Shown: piece by piece, positions 1 through 11,817 of the stretch
Numbering within the stretch: the first letter of the stretch is position 1
How the letters are laid out: the number at the start of each line of letters is the position of its first letter
The notes under the pieces: generated by a model
Told to the model about the DNA's origin: nothing
Database searches by the model: none
What the model saw: only the letters and a program-made list of their open reading frames with translations
NCBI GenBank assembly: GCA_000827205.1
Contig: KN832567.1
Span: 906,540-970,539, forward strand
DNA from: Plicaturopsis crispa FD-325 SS-3
Taxonomy: Eukaryota; Basidiomycota; Agaricomycetes; Amylocorticiales; Amylocorticiaceae
Length of the DNA: 64,000 nt
Direction of reading: 5' to 3'
Position numbers and translations under genes: made by a program

Positions 1-1
1 G

Positions 2-1657
2 ATACCCGAATCCCTGTCCAATTACTCTTACTCCGAAACATTTGTTCCAGCACTACCTCTTCGAGACCCTCAGATATTGTCGGGTGACTGGAACTTGTCC
101 TCATTCACCAATTCGACTTATCACACCGTATACCATCCGCTATACGAGGTTGACAACTTCATGCACGAGATCGCAAAATTGCACCCCGCGTCTGCTCAAG
201 TTGTTAGCCTGGGGCACAGCGGTTTGCAACGGGAAATGTATGGCCTTACAATCTCGCAGCCTGCGAAAGACACGGTCCAGAAATTTGGATTCGTTATAAT
301 GGGTGCGCAGCATGCACGCGAGGTCCGTGACTTCCCTTGTATGCCCTTTTCGCATGACCATACCAAGCGCAAGTCCGCAGTGGGTGGCGACAGCCACGTC
401 ACTTTATCTCGCACATGCACTGGTCGCAAACGCGTCCGAGACGCATTCGTTGTCTCACCTCCTCGAAGATTTTGTGCGTCCCGCGGCGATTGTGGCAGTC
501 TTGTGTGCAGTCTTGTGTGCTCATGCTCGTGGCATTTAGGATTTCTACATCATCCCATCTCCAAATCCAGATGGTTATGAGTATACGTGGGAAAGCGACC
601 GCTACTGGTAAGTACGTGAGATAGGATGGTTCATGATGGCATCCCATTTATATTCTGCTGTTCACTTCAGGTACAAAAATCGTGTGTTATTACAAGCCAT
701 CGACTCTATATAGACTTTGACATCCGCCAAGGTATGGTTCTAGGTCCTGATGCTAAGTGCGTGGGCTTGGACATGAACAGGTGCGCGTTTCGTGGTTCAC
801 AGAGAATCGAGCTAATCCCACGAAAGAAATTGGGTGTGTGTGCCTTCCACAGCATAGCAAATCGACTGACCACATGCGAAGGGATACAAGTGGAAACCTA
901 CCGCCACCAACTTTGCAAAGGGCCCACCTACGGACCCGTGCTCGCACTGGTATCCCGGCGGCCGCGCTTTCGAGGCCCCAGAGGTCAACAATATCGCAAA
1001 TTATATCAGCACACTTCCGAATATCGAAGTATTCATCGACCTCCGAAGTTATGGCCAGATGTGTCCGTCCATACCATCACTGTCTTATTCTTTATCTCGA
1101 ACGCTGATCTCTGTCCGCACCCAAGTGTCTGCACCTTATTCTTTCTCTTGCAAAAAGATACCCGGCGACGCAGAGGATCAACTAGAGGCCGCACATGGGG
1201 CTACTCGCGCTCTGAAAACGGTGCACGGTACATCGTTCATGGTCTGTCTACATTTTTACCTTCTTCGCTATCTCATTCTGAAGCCGTCGTCTGCAGACAG
1301 GTAGCCTGTGCTCCATGCTGTATCGGTGCGTGCAAAACATCGAAACGTACTGCTTTGGCTGACCCTCCCGCAGCGCACCCGGAAATGTTATAGACTGGAT
1401 GTACAAAAGGGCAGGCATCAAATACTCATACGTTGCACATCTACGCGATACGGGAACCGTGCGTGCTGACCCAGCTCTTATTTCTGTATGCTGACCTTTG
1501 AGTCTCTAGTACGGCTTCTCGTTACCCTCCAGGTTGATCCGACCCGTTGGTGAAGAGACCGGAAAAATGGTGGAATACCTGTCGAAATTCATAGTGGCCA
1601 AAAGTACGTTGAGTCTATGCTAGAACGCCTGCCATCGCTGACACTTGGGCAGAATGA
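2..1657 (+). CDS. ECM14: ECM14-like M14 metallocarboxypeptidase homologue, 5' partial
   Basis: The reading frame is already open at base 2, so the signal and propeptide lie outside the window. Spliced exons read as an M14 fold: the zinc-site motif QHAREW is split by intron 323-380, followed by IIPSPNPDGYEYTW, LDMNRNW, GGRAFEAPEVNNI and the C-terminal RDTGTYGFSLP. Further introns include 474-539, 608-670, 781-826, 834-881, 1063-1125, 1242-1296, 1326-1373, 1459-1509 and 1602-1652; the exon near 671-730 is uncertain. TGA is at 1655-1657. A 7-nt microexon (827-833) supplies Asn-Trp. The third zinc ligand (His196 of carboxypeptidase A) is Arg in DLRSYGQ, and the catalytic Glu270 position is His in AHLRDTG. 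ECM14 proteins are known to lack the catalytic Glu, so this is probably an inactive, secreted or vacuolar member. Family confidence is high; the ECM14 subfamily is inferred. Confidence 0.85.
827..833 (+). other. 7-nt microexon in the ECM14-like gene
   Basis: The upstream exon ends at 780 in phase 2 (…MN, AG). The seven bases 827-833 complete Arg and add Asn-Trp, then a GTGTGTG donor opens at 834. The next exon at 882 continues G-Y-K-W-K. Only this microexon restores the M14 signature N-R-N-W in frame. Confidence 0.8.
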
Positions 1658-2187
1658 GGGTCTATTACGACCATGCGTTACCTTGCGATTTTGGGATGAA
1701 GGATGGACGCGACAGTGCCGTCGCTCTCTGTACTTGCTAAGTAGTCTTCATGATTCGCCAGTGTTGTATTATTACTTTTCGATGCACAGTACCCAATATA
1801 CCACGATATGGATGATCGCTCGCATCATGCTTCAGATAAGTGAAACAGCAATGCCATTGCAGTACGTTGTGGCGCAGTGCACAAAGTAAACAAAGCTAGC
1901 GTCGACAGTAGGGACGTCATGTACGGGGCATGGTATCGTATGTGTGGTACGTATGTATATATATGGTGTATGTGAATGGACAGAGCGTTCGAAAGAAAGC
2001 GCGCAGGAAGATAAATGAAGTGGCATGCAGAGCGAAGGGTCGGTCAAGTCAGGTAAAAAAATAAATGCAGGAACAGAATGGCAGACATAACATACGTTAC
2101 TGCTACATAGATGGATGGCGCACAATAAAAAACACACAAAACACGGACGCACCAGCAGGACAGGGCGCATGATCGGAGTCGAGAGGC
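1658..2187. other. Intergenic, convergent 3' ends
   Basis: This stretch lies between the ends of the ECM14-like gene (+) and ATG13 (-). I see no coding region with family resemblance, only short spurious frames and AT-rich probable 3' UTR sequence. Confidence 0.6.
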
Positions 2188-4397
2188 TCAGTCCCGCGGC
2201 AAGGGCGCACGCCGCGAGCGCACACTGTCGAAGGACATCCGTCCCATGACCTCGTCCGAGCCTTGCCCGATCCCCGCATCGCTCACGCTCGGGCTCGGCA
2301 GCGGCAGGCTATCCCTGCCAGACGCAGCGCCCCGTGACGATGGTCGGCGTTCGCGCCGAGGGCCGTCACCCAAGCCGTCTAGACTCGCGAGGAAGGTCTC
2401 CTTCATCTGCCGCAGGCGCTCGTCGATCTCCGACTCGTTCGTTAGCATCGGGCCCGTGCTGCCACTGCCCTCTCGCCTGCTGGCGGTCCCGCCGGCGTCC
2501 GCAACGCCACCCGTACGCTGTTCGGAGCTCGTTCGGCCCAGAGTTCGATCCCGGTCGTGCGACTGGCCTTGCCTCTCCACGCTCGGGTCTCGTGCGAGGC
2601 TAAGCGGCTTCCGCGCGTCGATATCTTGCACAAATGCAGATATATCGTCGTCGTCCGTGTTCGTACTCAGGAAGGAGGCACTCTGTGGAGGGATTGCGAA
2701 AATGTCAGAAAAATAGGATGCCAAGAGGGATATGAAAACGCACGCCAATGCGGTCACTCTCACGGCGCTCCCCGCTCCCATCGCTGCCCTGGCTTGCAGC
2801 CCCACCGCTGTTCGCATACCGGTGGCCGAAGCTACTCGAATACCGCTTCCGTGGGGGCATCTTAGGCTCATCCTCGGCGGACGTGATGGACCTCCGGTCG
2901 CCCAGACTGGATGGTGCGAACGGGACGGATGTGGGTGGGGAGGGCCGCATCGGCGACGGGGGAACGCGTGAGGAATTGGGCGAGCCTTGCGCAGGTCGAG
3001 GGGGGATAGAGGAGAGTGGTGACGGTTGACGGAGGGACGGGGAAGGGGAATGCAGGGAGGGTGACGAGGAAAGTGTGGAGCTCTTGAACGGGTGCACAAC
3101 ATTGAGGTTCGGGCGACGGATTTGCTGCGGGCCCGGCGACGAAGGCAGGTCCTGGTAAAGACGTTAGTGATACTGTTTAGGGTAGCAATATCGAAATGAG
3201 ACGTACTGCACCCCGAGCCGAGCCTGTGCTCTCCTTCCTGAGCCTTGCCGCGATGCCCGACGCCGGCCGGCCGTCGTCCTTCGACCAAGCCGAGCTGCTG
3301 TCCTGGCGTGACGACGACACGGAGCCCGAGTGCGCGTGGGAGGGCTGGCGCGTCATAGGCGCGGCGACACTGCGCCCGCTGGGGCCAACCTGCGGCGGCA
3401 TGGATACCGTGCGCGTCGTTGCGGGGGGCAAGATAAAGCGGTCGACAACAGATGACGGGGGCGACTGCGGCAGCGACGTGCGTATGGGGAGGCTGCCGGG
3501 CGATCCAGACACGGAATCGCGCTGCTGGTTCTTGGCGAGCGTGGGGGTGAACTCGGGGCCGACGTCGAGCGAGAGGAAGCGTGAGGAGAGCAGCGACTCG
3601 AGCTCGTCGAGCTGGAAGTTGGGGGATGTGAGGTACGTTGCGGACAGGGCAAGGGCGCCCATGGGGTGGGGCACGGACTGAAAGACGTGCGTCTCCGTGG
3701 GCAAGGGCGCCGCGCTGGGAGCTGGGGGTGAGTCTGCGGGGAGGCGCGTGAGCTGAAGGCCACCGTGCATGCGGCCGCAACGTGGCTTACCAAGTTCGAG
3801 AACGCGATCTGCGTCTTGCGCTCCACGCACGGCTAGCTGGATGGCGAAGTTTGCGTTGGTGCGTCTGCGAAGGCGTTTGAAGAGCTTCCAGGCGGGGAGG
3901 ATGCGCAGCAGAGTGAAGAGGCTGCGAAAGAAGGGTATGCCGTTCTTGTAGATCGTGGGCGGTGCCACCTGGTCGTGCGCGTGGCCGTGCGCTGTAAATG
4001 AAAGCCGCCATGTCTCGAGCACGATGCAGCGGGGCGTGGGCTGGACGCGTAAGCGAGACGAGTCCGGTGCAAGGTACACGAGTGCTTGGTTGTTCGAAAG
4101 CTCTGGCACCGTTAGCAGGACCTGCAGCTCTAGCGGAGGTGGGGGCGGCGAAGAGGACACAGAACGGTAGATGCGGAGATGCTCCCTGAACAAGTCGGCG
4201 TCGGGGGTCTCTATGTTGAACTGCGGGGCCGTTTAGCGAGAGCACGAACCCTCCAAAACCCAGTTACTCACCCATTTGTCAACCTTTGCAGACCTCAAAG
4301 ACGTCTCTGTCGTCGTCCTGGCGTTGTTGAGGACGAGGACGAGCTTTGTGTAGAACCTGTACGCTATCTGGTCGGCCTTCTGGATGTCATTGGACAT
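2188..4397 (-). CDS. ATG13: Autophagy-related protein 13 (Atg13), Atg1 kinase complex subunit
   Basis: Five exons (4397-4272, 4220-3791, 3733-3207, 3151-2744, 2682-2188) give an intact 661-residue protein. The N-terminal HORMA region starts MSNDIQKADQIAYRFYTKLV, followed by KVDKWFNIETPD, LFREHLRIYRSV and the characteristic ETWRLSF…PPTIYKNGIPFFRSL block. A DFQLDELESLLSSRF-like stretch (here NFQLDELESLLSSRF) ends the ordered part. The remainder is Ser/Pro-rich and disordered, as in fungal Atg13, and includes RRPNLNVVHPFK and the acidic DDDDISAFVQDIDARKPL segment. Atg13 bridges Atg1 and Atg17 at the pre-autophagosomal structure and is a TORC1 target. Intron 3734-3790 is 57 nt, a multiple of three, without a stop, so retention would add 19 residues. 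Splice borders agree in phase throughout. Confidence 0.93.
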
Positions 4398-5389
4398 GGC
4401 CGAAACTTGGTATAGGTTTCCGGTATGGTTTAGCGGGAATTACGCGCAGGAAAACATGTAGAATAACGATCTAATGAAGCAGAAGCAAGGGAGCCTGGGG
4501 AGGAAAATGCGGACGGTACTGGTGGTACAGACGCTAGAGGCGCAGTGGCATGTAACTGCTACGGTTCCCCCACTTCAGGGGTTAAAACACCACTTTAAGT
4601 CGCCGCTACAGCATGCACCTATAGTACTTGTTGACAGAGCGCCTACTGGAGCTGACCACGGCACAAAGCATCCTATATATTAAACATAGGGTTACACAAG
4701 TATTACCCGGAGTGTGCTACACATTACGGGGAGGGGAAACGCAAAGGAGCGTGTTCATCCCCCGTGGAATCAGATTGGGACATTGTCTGGGGAGGAGGGA
4801 TTGCTGTGCGATCAGTATCGGTTAATTGCTTAGCGCTTATCATCCATCCTGGTCTATGGGCGTCAAAAGACTCACTTTGACACAGCAGTAAGCGTTGCGC
4901 ATGCATTTCTTGCACTGCATTGAATCAGAGGTGACAACATTCTGCTAGGCCCTAGCGGACGGCAAGTGTCCGTTAAGAAGGCCATCGCGAGGATGGTCCA
5001 GACGGTGGCGTACGCGAGGCGTGGAAACAGCGTGAATCCGGACGTGACACAACACTGACGCGATTAATGAGGGGACAGTTGGCAGAACGGGTACCGTATA
5101 TACAAAGGCTTGAGCAGCCTAGTAGTTACCTTTGTGAGCGTGCAAGCACGGGCCGGACAATAGTGAGAATGAGTGCTTACTGGAAGGAACGAGCATTAAG
5201 GTATCTGGATTGAAGTGGCGGTGGCGGGGTGGCGGGCGATTGGTGAAGGATCCAAACATGCCACGACAACAGCCACCGGAAATGAGTCGCAGCGTTGGGG
5301 CCGTGACACAGATTATTCCTAATACTGTAGAACTCACTGTCAGTGCTGAGGCGATGCCGATATAAAGATGAAGTACAGTTCTGAGAGTT
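4398..5389. other. Intergenic, ATG13 upstream region
   Basis: No gene is recognised here. The stretch holds the ATG13 promoter and the 3' side of the unknown gene ending at 5390. Short frames on both strands show no domain resemblance. Confidence 0.5.
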
Positions 5390-6396
5390 CTACGCATTGC
5401 CATCAGCCAAAATCGCCTGCACTCGGGGTACCGCAGCAAGCATTTCCGGCGTCCAGTGCGCATTCATGAGGAGATCGTGACGTTCCTCTGCATCAAAGTC
5501 GCGTTTAGCGCGTGGCCAATTCACTCGCGGAGGGGGAGCTGCAGGGACATCAGCAGAGCTACGATCTAGAACAGAGGTCAGGGACGCACGAGCAATCTCC
5601 TCATCAAGACGTTCCAGTATGGCAGCCTTCAGACGTGAATTCTTGCCTATATCGACCACCAATGATTTTGCAAGAGTGTCGTTGTCACTACGCACGATCG
5701 AGGAAAGCAGAAGCTCGCGCCAGAGCCAAATTATCGCGTGCATTGTTGAGCCTGGAAGGCTTTCGTGGAAGTAGACAGTTTTTCCGGTCGCGTCTTCGAT
5801 GGTGATATCGGGGCCGTCTAGGTCTTCAAAATCCGTTCTGCGGTGGGAAGTACTAGTCCATAATCACGCAAAGCTTGCGAAAGTATTGTACTCACTGGCT
5901 GTTCGTTTTGCGGAGCGCGTCATAAGTCGATTTGCATAGCTTGAGGCTCTTGTGAACGAGTCTGTGCTCCTTGCCGTGCTCCACTCCGACCTTCCACAAT
6001 GTCGGAAGCCATCCGGATATGTCTCCATCTATCTGGGACATCATTTCTCCCTGTAGAGCCATGTAACGTGAAAGTCGCGTCAGTTAACGCGTTCCAAAAC
6101 ATGCTGCGCGCGCGAACCTGCTCTTGCCAGCCGGTCTTCCAGTCTGATCTCACCGACTTGGCGAGAGCCTTCTGCTGCTTCGACAAGGACATCTGCATCC
6201 CATCGAAGTTGACCAGTTCCGCATCCTTGTGATCGTCTGAGGTCTTCGACAACGCCTTCACCAGGGCGGTCTTCTCCTTGGCTGGAAGGCGATCCAATGC
6301 GGGATATACGTGTTTTTCGAGTATCTTGAGGTACTCGGCAGGAGTGTGACCAGACTTGAGCGTCGCTAGGATTTCGGAGGGCGATCCAGCGGGCAT
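5390..6396 (-). CDS. Hypothetical protein, unrecognised family
   Basis: Three coding segments on the minus strand fit one gene. Exon 1 begins MPAGSPSEILATLKSGHTPA at 6396 and contains a Lys-rich helical stretch (PAKEKTALVKALSKTSDD). The second reads QIDGDISGWLPTLWKVG then EHRLVHKSLKLCKSTYDAL. After an intron at 5838-5895 the last exon reads DFEDLDGPDITIEDATG, then MHAIIWLWRELLLSSIVRSD, and ends LADGNA with TAG at 5390-5392. Segments 1 and 2 are in different frames; a 67-nt intron with a GTTCGC donor, or one from a GTGAGATC donor, would join them in phase, but that junction is the weak point. No signal peptide or membrane span is evident. I do not recognise a domain. Confidence 0.6.
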
Positions 6397-6713
6397 TATG
6401 GCCGTTCGCTCTTTGTTTTGTTGATCGTCTGTATGGATGGGGAGGAGGATACAATTAATTACAATGCCGCTGGAATGCCATAGTGATTGCCAGTAGCGCG
6501 TTGATTTGGAACTCAGCGGCCTTTTCAAAGTTCTCGCTCGTCTGCGAAAACGTGGCAGATTTCTTCTCGTTCGTACCAAGATCGTACTGCATTAAATCGT
6601 AGCGACGTACTACGAGGCGTGGGAGTAAATGGAGATGGGGTATGTACATGCGGTTATGGGCCAATCGTCGAGATACAAAGTGTACAACATATCTTGAAAT
6701 TATAACTTATATC

Positions 6714-8304
6714 TCAAGAGAGGGACGCGAAGCCGACCTGGCTATTGTCGACGTCGAAAACGGTGTACACGTTCTGCATGAAGACGTCGCTGCAAGTGAA
6801 ACCAAATCAGCAGGTGTCAAGGCGGAGGACGAGTACGGCAACATACCCGACAATCCAGAAGCCCTCGCTAGCGGACGAGGCAGCAACACCGCCAACGCAG
6901 TCCGAACCGCCGGATTCTGCGGGGCCGAGGCTGAAAGTGTCCGAAGAGACATCGAAGCTCTTGCCGCCGAATTTCAAGCTGATCTTGGGGATCGAGCTGC
7001 AAGGAACTGAAGAAAAGGGGTGGTCAGACCTTGTGCCGTCGTGCATCTGAAAAGCAGCTTACCGGTGTACATGCCCTCACCGAGGCTGGATGCCTCCTTG
7101 GCACCGTCAATGCCGGCGTAAAACGATTTTACGCTCGAGGCGTCACCGACGATGAGAGTGGTGCCGGAGTCGATGATAGCGGAGGTCGAGTCGACAGCGG
7201 ACTTGCCGTCGACGGAGATGCCGTCGAGGTCTACTTGCCAGTAGCCCTATTAGATCGAGACCGTCAGCAGATGTCCAAATCATTTGGTACAGAGCACTGA
7301 GCGCACCTCCTGGGTGACCTTGGCGTAGGTGAAGTCACCGCTGTACGCGGAGCTGTCGGTGCCACCGACGGTGAGGCCGGCGCCAGACTTGGAGAGCTTG
7401 AAGCCGAACTCTCCCTTGTCAGTCTGGCCGTCCTTCATGAGCACCTGGAAGACAGGGTCCGCGTTGTATTCGGAGATGGACTTGAAGCCCATTCCCATGA
7501 GGCCATCAGCAGGGAATTGCTTGCTGCTGAAGCCGGTGCTGTATTGCTTGGCGGCGCCGACGGTGGCCTTCTTGCCCTGTAATCCATGATCTTGTTAAGA
7601 GCTGCATGGGGTGGGACTGGGAGCGCAAATGCACGTACGGTAAGGCCAGAGATGGTGACAGCGTCGTTGTACTGCTCGCCAGAGACAGTGGAGCCGTCGC
7701 CGTACTGGAGGCTGAAGTCCTTGCCGACATCGGAGGACGACGAGCTGGACTTGGGGTTGTACGCCTTGTGGCCATCGCAGTTCTCAGAGCAGTCAGGACC
7801 GGGGAGGAAAAGGTCGCTGCTCCCGGTGTCGAAGTCGACTATATTGAAGTCGTCAGTAAGAATATTGTATACGAGGATGATGGAAACAGTCAAAAGTCAC
7901 CTTTGTATGTCACGGCGGGTGTACCGACGGAGATTTCACCGTACCACAGCTGTTCGCTGTCGTCGGTCAGGTCGTCCGTGCCAGTCTTGCGCTTGGATTG
8001 GCCAGAGGTGTTGCGGGCCAGGGAGTGGACTTGGCCAGTGTTGCGCTGGTAGGCAGCAAAGCCGTTCTGCACTTTGCTGTATGCGATAGTTAGTATACAG
8101 CCATGATTCCACAGTGGTGATCATTGCTAACCTGGCAGCGCGTGCAAGCTGGGCGCGAAGGGCGTCAGCGTTGACGGAACCATCATCCTTCACAAGGTTG
8201 TTCCTCCTGTGCAGGGGGATCGTGGTACGGGGCTGCTTGGCGACAGGGGAGGCTGTGGCCAAGAGGGGGAGGACAGCGAGAACGGTACCGAGAGTGAAGT
8301 GCAT
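6714..8304 (-). CDS. Secreted aspartic peptidase A (family A1, polyporopepsin type)
   Basis: About 411 residues in seven exons. The start MHFTLGTVLAVLPLLATAS is a clear signal peptide; a propeptide follows with basic sites (AKQPRTTIPLHRRN and QSKRKTG). The mature enzyme shows WYGEISVGTPAV, the first catalytic VDFDTGSSDLFLPG, a flap YGDGSTVSGEQYND, DGLMGMGF and the second catalytic AIIDSGTTLIVGD. The C-terminus is FMQNVYTVFDVDNSQVGFA, then SLS and TGA at 6714-6716. Introns are about 50-65 nt; one falls just before VDFDTG. A TATA-like box lies about 90 bp upstream of the ATG. The N-lobe site has DTG and the C-lobe DSG, as in active A1 enzymes. It is an extracellular acid protease and divergent neighbour of peptidase B. 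Confidence 0.92.
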
Positions 8305-8391
8305 CGCAACGACTACTATTGAAGGTAGGTGGACACGGATGAGATAAACCTGCTGTGGGCGGTTGGAGAAATTCAGACGAACTGCGCAAGG

Positions 8392-8399
8392 CTTTATAG
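8392..8399 (-). promoter_or_regulatory. TATA-like box of peptidase A
   Basis: CTATAAAG on the minus strand lies about 90 bp upstream of the peptidase A start, a plausible core promoter distance. Confidence 0.45.
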
Positions 8400-9577
8400 C
8401 TTTTCGGGTGAGACACCTAACAACATAGACCACGATGGCGTCGAAGTGAAGTTCAGAATGTCCAGATGGTAATGCACCTTGGTCACATTACAGTGGAGAG
8501 CTAGATGATGGACGCTCAAGCGGATGAGCCCCGGATATATGGTTGAAATCATGTAAATCTCACCGAATTCCAATATCCTTGTGCTCTTCCCGCGTCGTGC
8601 AGGACTTTGAACGCCGCACTCAGGCGGATCGGACGCCCTTCGACGTCTGCCAACATGGACGCGTTGGAGCGCCTCGCCTAAACGCAGGATTGTGGGGTAG
8701 ATTCACCTGATTTATTCTCTTGGCATAGCTTGGCATGCGTTTGCAGAAATTGATCAGGGGGTTGAGACCTTTGAGAGACGCAGTCAGTAGTGCCACATGG
8801 CATGTTCAATGAGCTCGGAGTAGTATCGTAATGCAGCACATGGCGCAGGAAATATGATTTCAGGTCGCAATGAATCGTTCAATATCTCGCGTACACGGGC
8901 AACAACAGCTGGCATGTTCAGATGGAGATAGCTAGTCAGAATTTGAAAAAGAGTACAATTTACGGCGTTGAATGAGACGCGAGTCCAAGTTTGCAGTCCA
9001 AGTTCATTGCAAGTTCAGGGTGCACGTCTTGCGCCACTGCTGAGCTTTGGCGTTGTTTGGCAACGGCAACTAATCGCGATATTGTGTTTTTGAACGCCAT
9101 CTCAATTTCGAATTCAATTCTCGACGACTCCGGCGTGTTTGGACATATCGATGAAACCGGTAGCGCACTGCCTGGGCGATTGGAGTACTATGTATACTTC
9201 TCATTTCGTAAAACCCTCCTATGCTTGAACATCTCTCGCTTAGACAGGCAAATATGCTGATTTCACTTGGCGTGTTTTGACTCTGACTTGCTTCCTTTTC
9301 ACCGCGAAGTACAAGTCTAGGTGGTTTCCGTGCGCATGCACTTGCATGCGTTCAGTGCAGACGTTTCCTTTCTCTCTGAAGATGCCGTGGTTCTACGGTT
9401 TACCTTGTCCTGCAGGACGCGACGATCGAAAGGAAGACCGCAATTGGCTTGAAGCTAAATCGCTTTGTTGCTCGGGCGACGCAGGCAGAAGACTTGGGTA
9501 CGTGCATAAAGAGTGGGGCCCAGTTTGACCTTTTCTGCAGCTACGCTTGTTCTCCTTTTTACTTGGTCATCGTCAAA
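8400..9577. other. Divergent intergenic region between peptidases A and B
   Basis: About 1.2 kb separate two head-to-head peptidase genes. A CATAAAGA element near 9505 is a candidate core promoter for peptidase B. No gene is recognised. Confidence 0.5.
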
Positions 9578-11522
9578 ATGCCCTCGCTATTATCGACGCT
9601 CGTTTTTTCTCTGGCTACCACCTTGACGATCCGCGCGACACCCGTTTCTGAACACCCAGCTCAGAATGTCGCGCTCCCATTCACGAAGCACTTGAATTTC
9701 AACTCCTCGGATAGCCTCAGCATTCTGCATGCAGACCAGGCGCGCGTCAAGTCGTTTTTGGAGAGAACGTCGGGGTCCACTGCAGGCGTAGTACGCGCGG
9801 AGGAGAGCATTCCGGTCGTCAACCAAAATGTCTATTGCACTGTGGATGTCGACGTTGGCTCGGTGCGTGTATCTTTACACATTGAACGAGAATATCTGAC
9901 ACATTACGTCGCGAATAAAGCCACCTACACAATGTAAGGACGCGTTTTTAATCTACATTTATGAAGTGCTGATGCCGCTGTCATTTTATAGATAGCGTGC
10001 TCATTGACACAGGCACGTTTTCCGTGGAGTCCGATATCACAGTTTGGCTTACAAGGAGATGTCTTACAGGATCTTCGAATACCTTTGTTGGCGTAGGCAA
10101 AAAATACGTACGAGGCAGCACCAGTGTCGACACGGGAAAGAACGTCGTGTGTGCATCCTCTTTCCTCCGTGGGGTGCCGTGAACTCACCCTACGCGTCTC
10201 TTACTAGAGCGTCTCATATGGCTCTGGGGGCTTTTCTGGCCGTCAGTACATCGACACCGTGTCTTTCGGGAAAGGCCTGCAAATCCACAACCAGTCAATC
10301 GGCGCAGCCACGAGCTCTGCGGGCCTGGAAGGTGTCAACGGCATGTATGTACCTTCGTGTTGAACGTGTCTGAATTTGACTAGCGTGCATACTAATGTGT
10401 TGCGCTGTTATCGACAGTTTGGGTATTGGGCCAGTCGGCCTCACATTGGGCAGTCTTAACCCTGGGGCTAAGGAGACCATACCTACCGTCACGGACAACC
10501 TCTTTAGCCAGCACGCCATCCCCGCGCACGAAGTCGGCGTGTACTTCGAGCCCGCGCGTGCGGGCAACACGAGCGGTGATCTCACCTTTGGAGGTAACTT
10601 GTACCTTGTAGCGTGTAATCTACTGGTTGCTGATAACCTCACATGGAAGGTATCGACGCTTCGAAGCTGAAGGGAAATGTGACATATGCGTCAGTTTTCA
10701 GTATTTGCTTGAGGTGGATTGACGTGTTTTTGACGCGAATATGCATAGGCCGGTCACGAAAACAGCGCCTGCGTCGAACTTCTGGGGACTAGACGCGTGC
10801 GCTTGTCAACACTTGCGTGCCAGGCCCTGATGTCTGACAGTATCTGCACCCAGGTCCATCACGTACGGAGCGAACACCGCGGTCCTTAACCGCACCTCTG
10901 GCTTCTTCGACACCGGTGCGTATCTTAATCGTGTCTTCCCTCTTATCGCACCTCTGATTTGTGGTATGGTAGGCACCACCTTAATACTCATCGCCTCGGG
11001 TAAGTTATGCATCTTGTTCCCGCATCGTACCATACTCATCTTTCTGCGTAGACGCGTACAAAAATTACCAAAAGGCTACCAATGCTACGCTCGACCAATC
11101 GACCGGCCTCCTCAGCCTCCCTGCTACGAAACTCGCCACGCTGAAGTCCATGTTCTTCCACATCAACGGGGTAAGCGCACGCACTCTCTCTCTCCTATCT
11201 CCCCAAAACTAATTCGGCATCGTAAACGCAGGTCCCCTACGAGCTCACTGCGAACGCGCAGATCTGGCCGCGTGCGCTGTACTCTGTGATCGGCGGCACC
11301 CCGGACAACATCTACCTTGTGCTCGGCGACCTGGGGCAAAACGCGGGGGCGGGCATCGACTATGTCGCGGGGCTTGTGTTTCTCGAGCGGTACGTCGCGT
11401 TGTTTGATTGTGGGCACGGTGCGATGACGATGACGGGCGGCAGGTTCTACTCTGTTTACGATACGAAGAACCAGAGAGTCGGGTTTGCGGCGACCAATTT
11501 CACGCACAGTTTGAGTAATTGA
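9578..11522 (+). CDS. Secreted aspartic peptidase B (family A1)
   Basis: ATG at 9578 starts a signal peptide (MPSLLSTLVFSLATTLTIRA), then a propeptide (LPFTKHLNFN, HADQARVKSFLE). The catalytic N-lobe reads VLIDTG, with an intron at 10013-10069 splitting the Gly codon, then SSNTFVGVGKKYV. Next come a flap region (SYGSGGFSGRQYIDTVSFG), GLEGVNGILGIGPVGLTLG and DNLFSQHAIPAHEVGVYFEP. The C-lobe site is FFDTG, intron 10916-10972, then TTLILIASDAYKNY. The end is FYSVYDTKNQRVGFAATNF and TGA at 11520-11522. Many introns of about 50-60 nt are present. It is a close paralogue of peptidase C and more distant from A. The intron in the first DTG uses a GC donor. Both catalytic Asp residues are present, so an active extracellular enzyme is expected. 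Confidence 0.88.
10013..10069 (+). other. GC-AG intron inside the catalytic DTG of peptidase B
   Basis: The exon ends ATT GAC ACA G. The intron begins GCACGT and ends TTACAG; the next exon starts GA TCT TCG, restoring D-T-G-S-S-N-T. Peptidase C has an intron at the same codon phase with a normal GT donor (13281-13331), which supports the GC donor. Confidence 0.75.
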
Positions 11523-11817
11523 GGACCGGGAGCGTGCGTGTGGTACTGGTCGCTGCGTGCACTGGGTGTATAGTATATAATGTTTCTTGCAGTTCACGCA
11601 GAGTGTCCCCTCATTTGTTTTGTTGCAGTCCTAGTATGTTTCTTTCCGAATAAATATGTATGATCGTGTTGAAACTTAAAGCTTAAGACCTTAAAGTGAA
11701 GTGCTCAATCTGGACGTTGGATATAGTACAACTCAATAAATTGGAGTCTGAATGCCACACTGTTACACAGTATACATGCTGCCCTTATAGAAAGAATACG
11801 CGCGCGGTGCGCAGTCC
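11523..11817. other. Convergent 3' region of peptidases B and C
   Basis: Less than 300 bp lie between the two stops. The AT-rich sequence includes possible polyadenylation-like AATAAA near 11649. No gene is seen. Confidence 0.5.

Noticed and set aside
626-1393. A 255-residue unspliced frame over the ECM14-like gene
   Set aside because: It runs through several introns of the M14 gene; the conserved residues lie in other frames after splicing.
2246-2716. Plus-strand frame antisense to ATG13
   Set aside because: Shadow of the GC-rich Ser-rich exon; no independent support.
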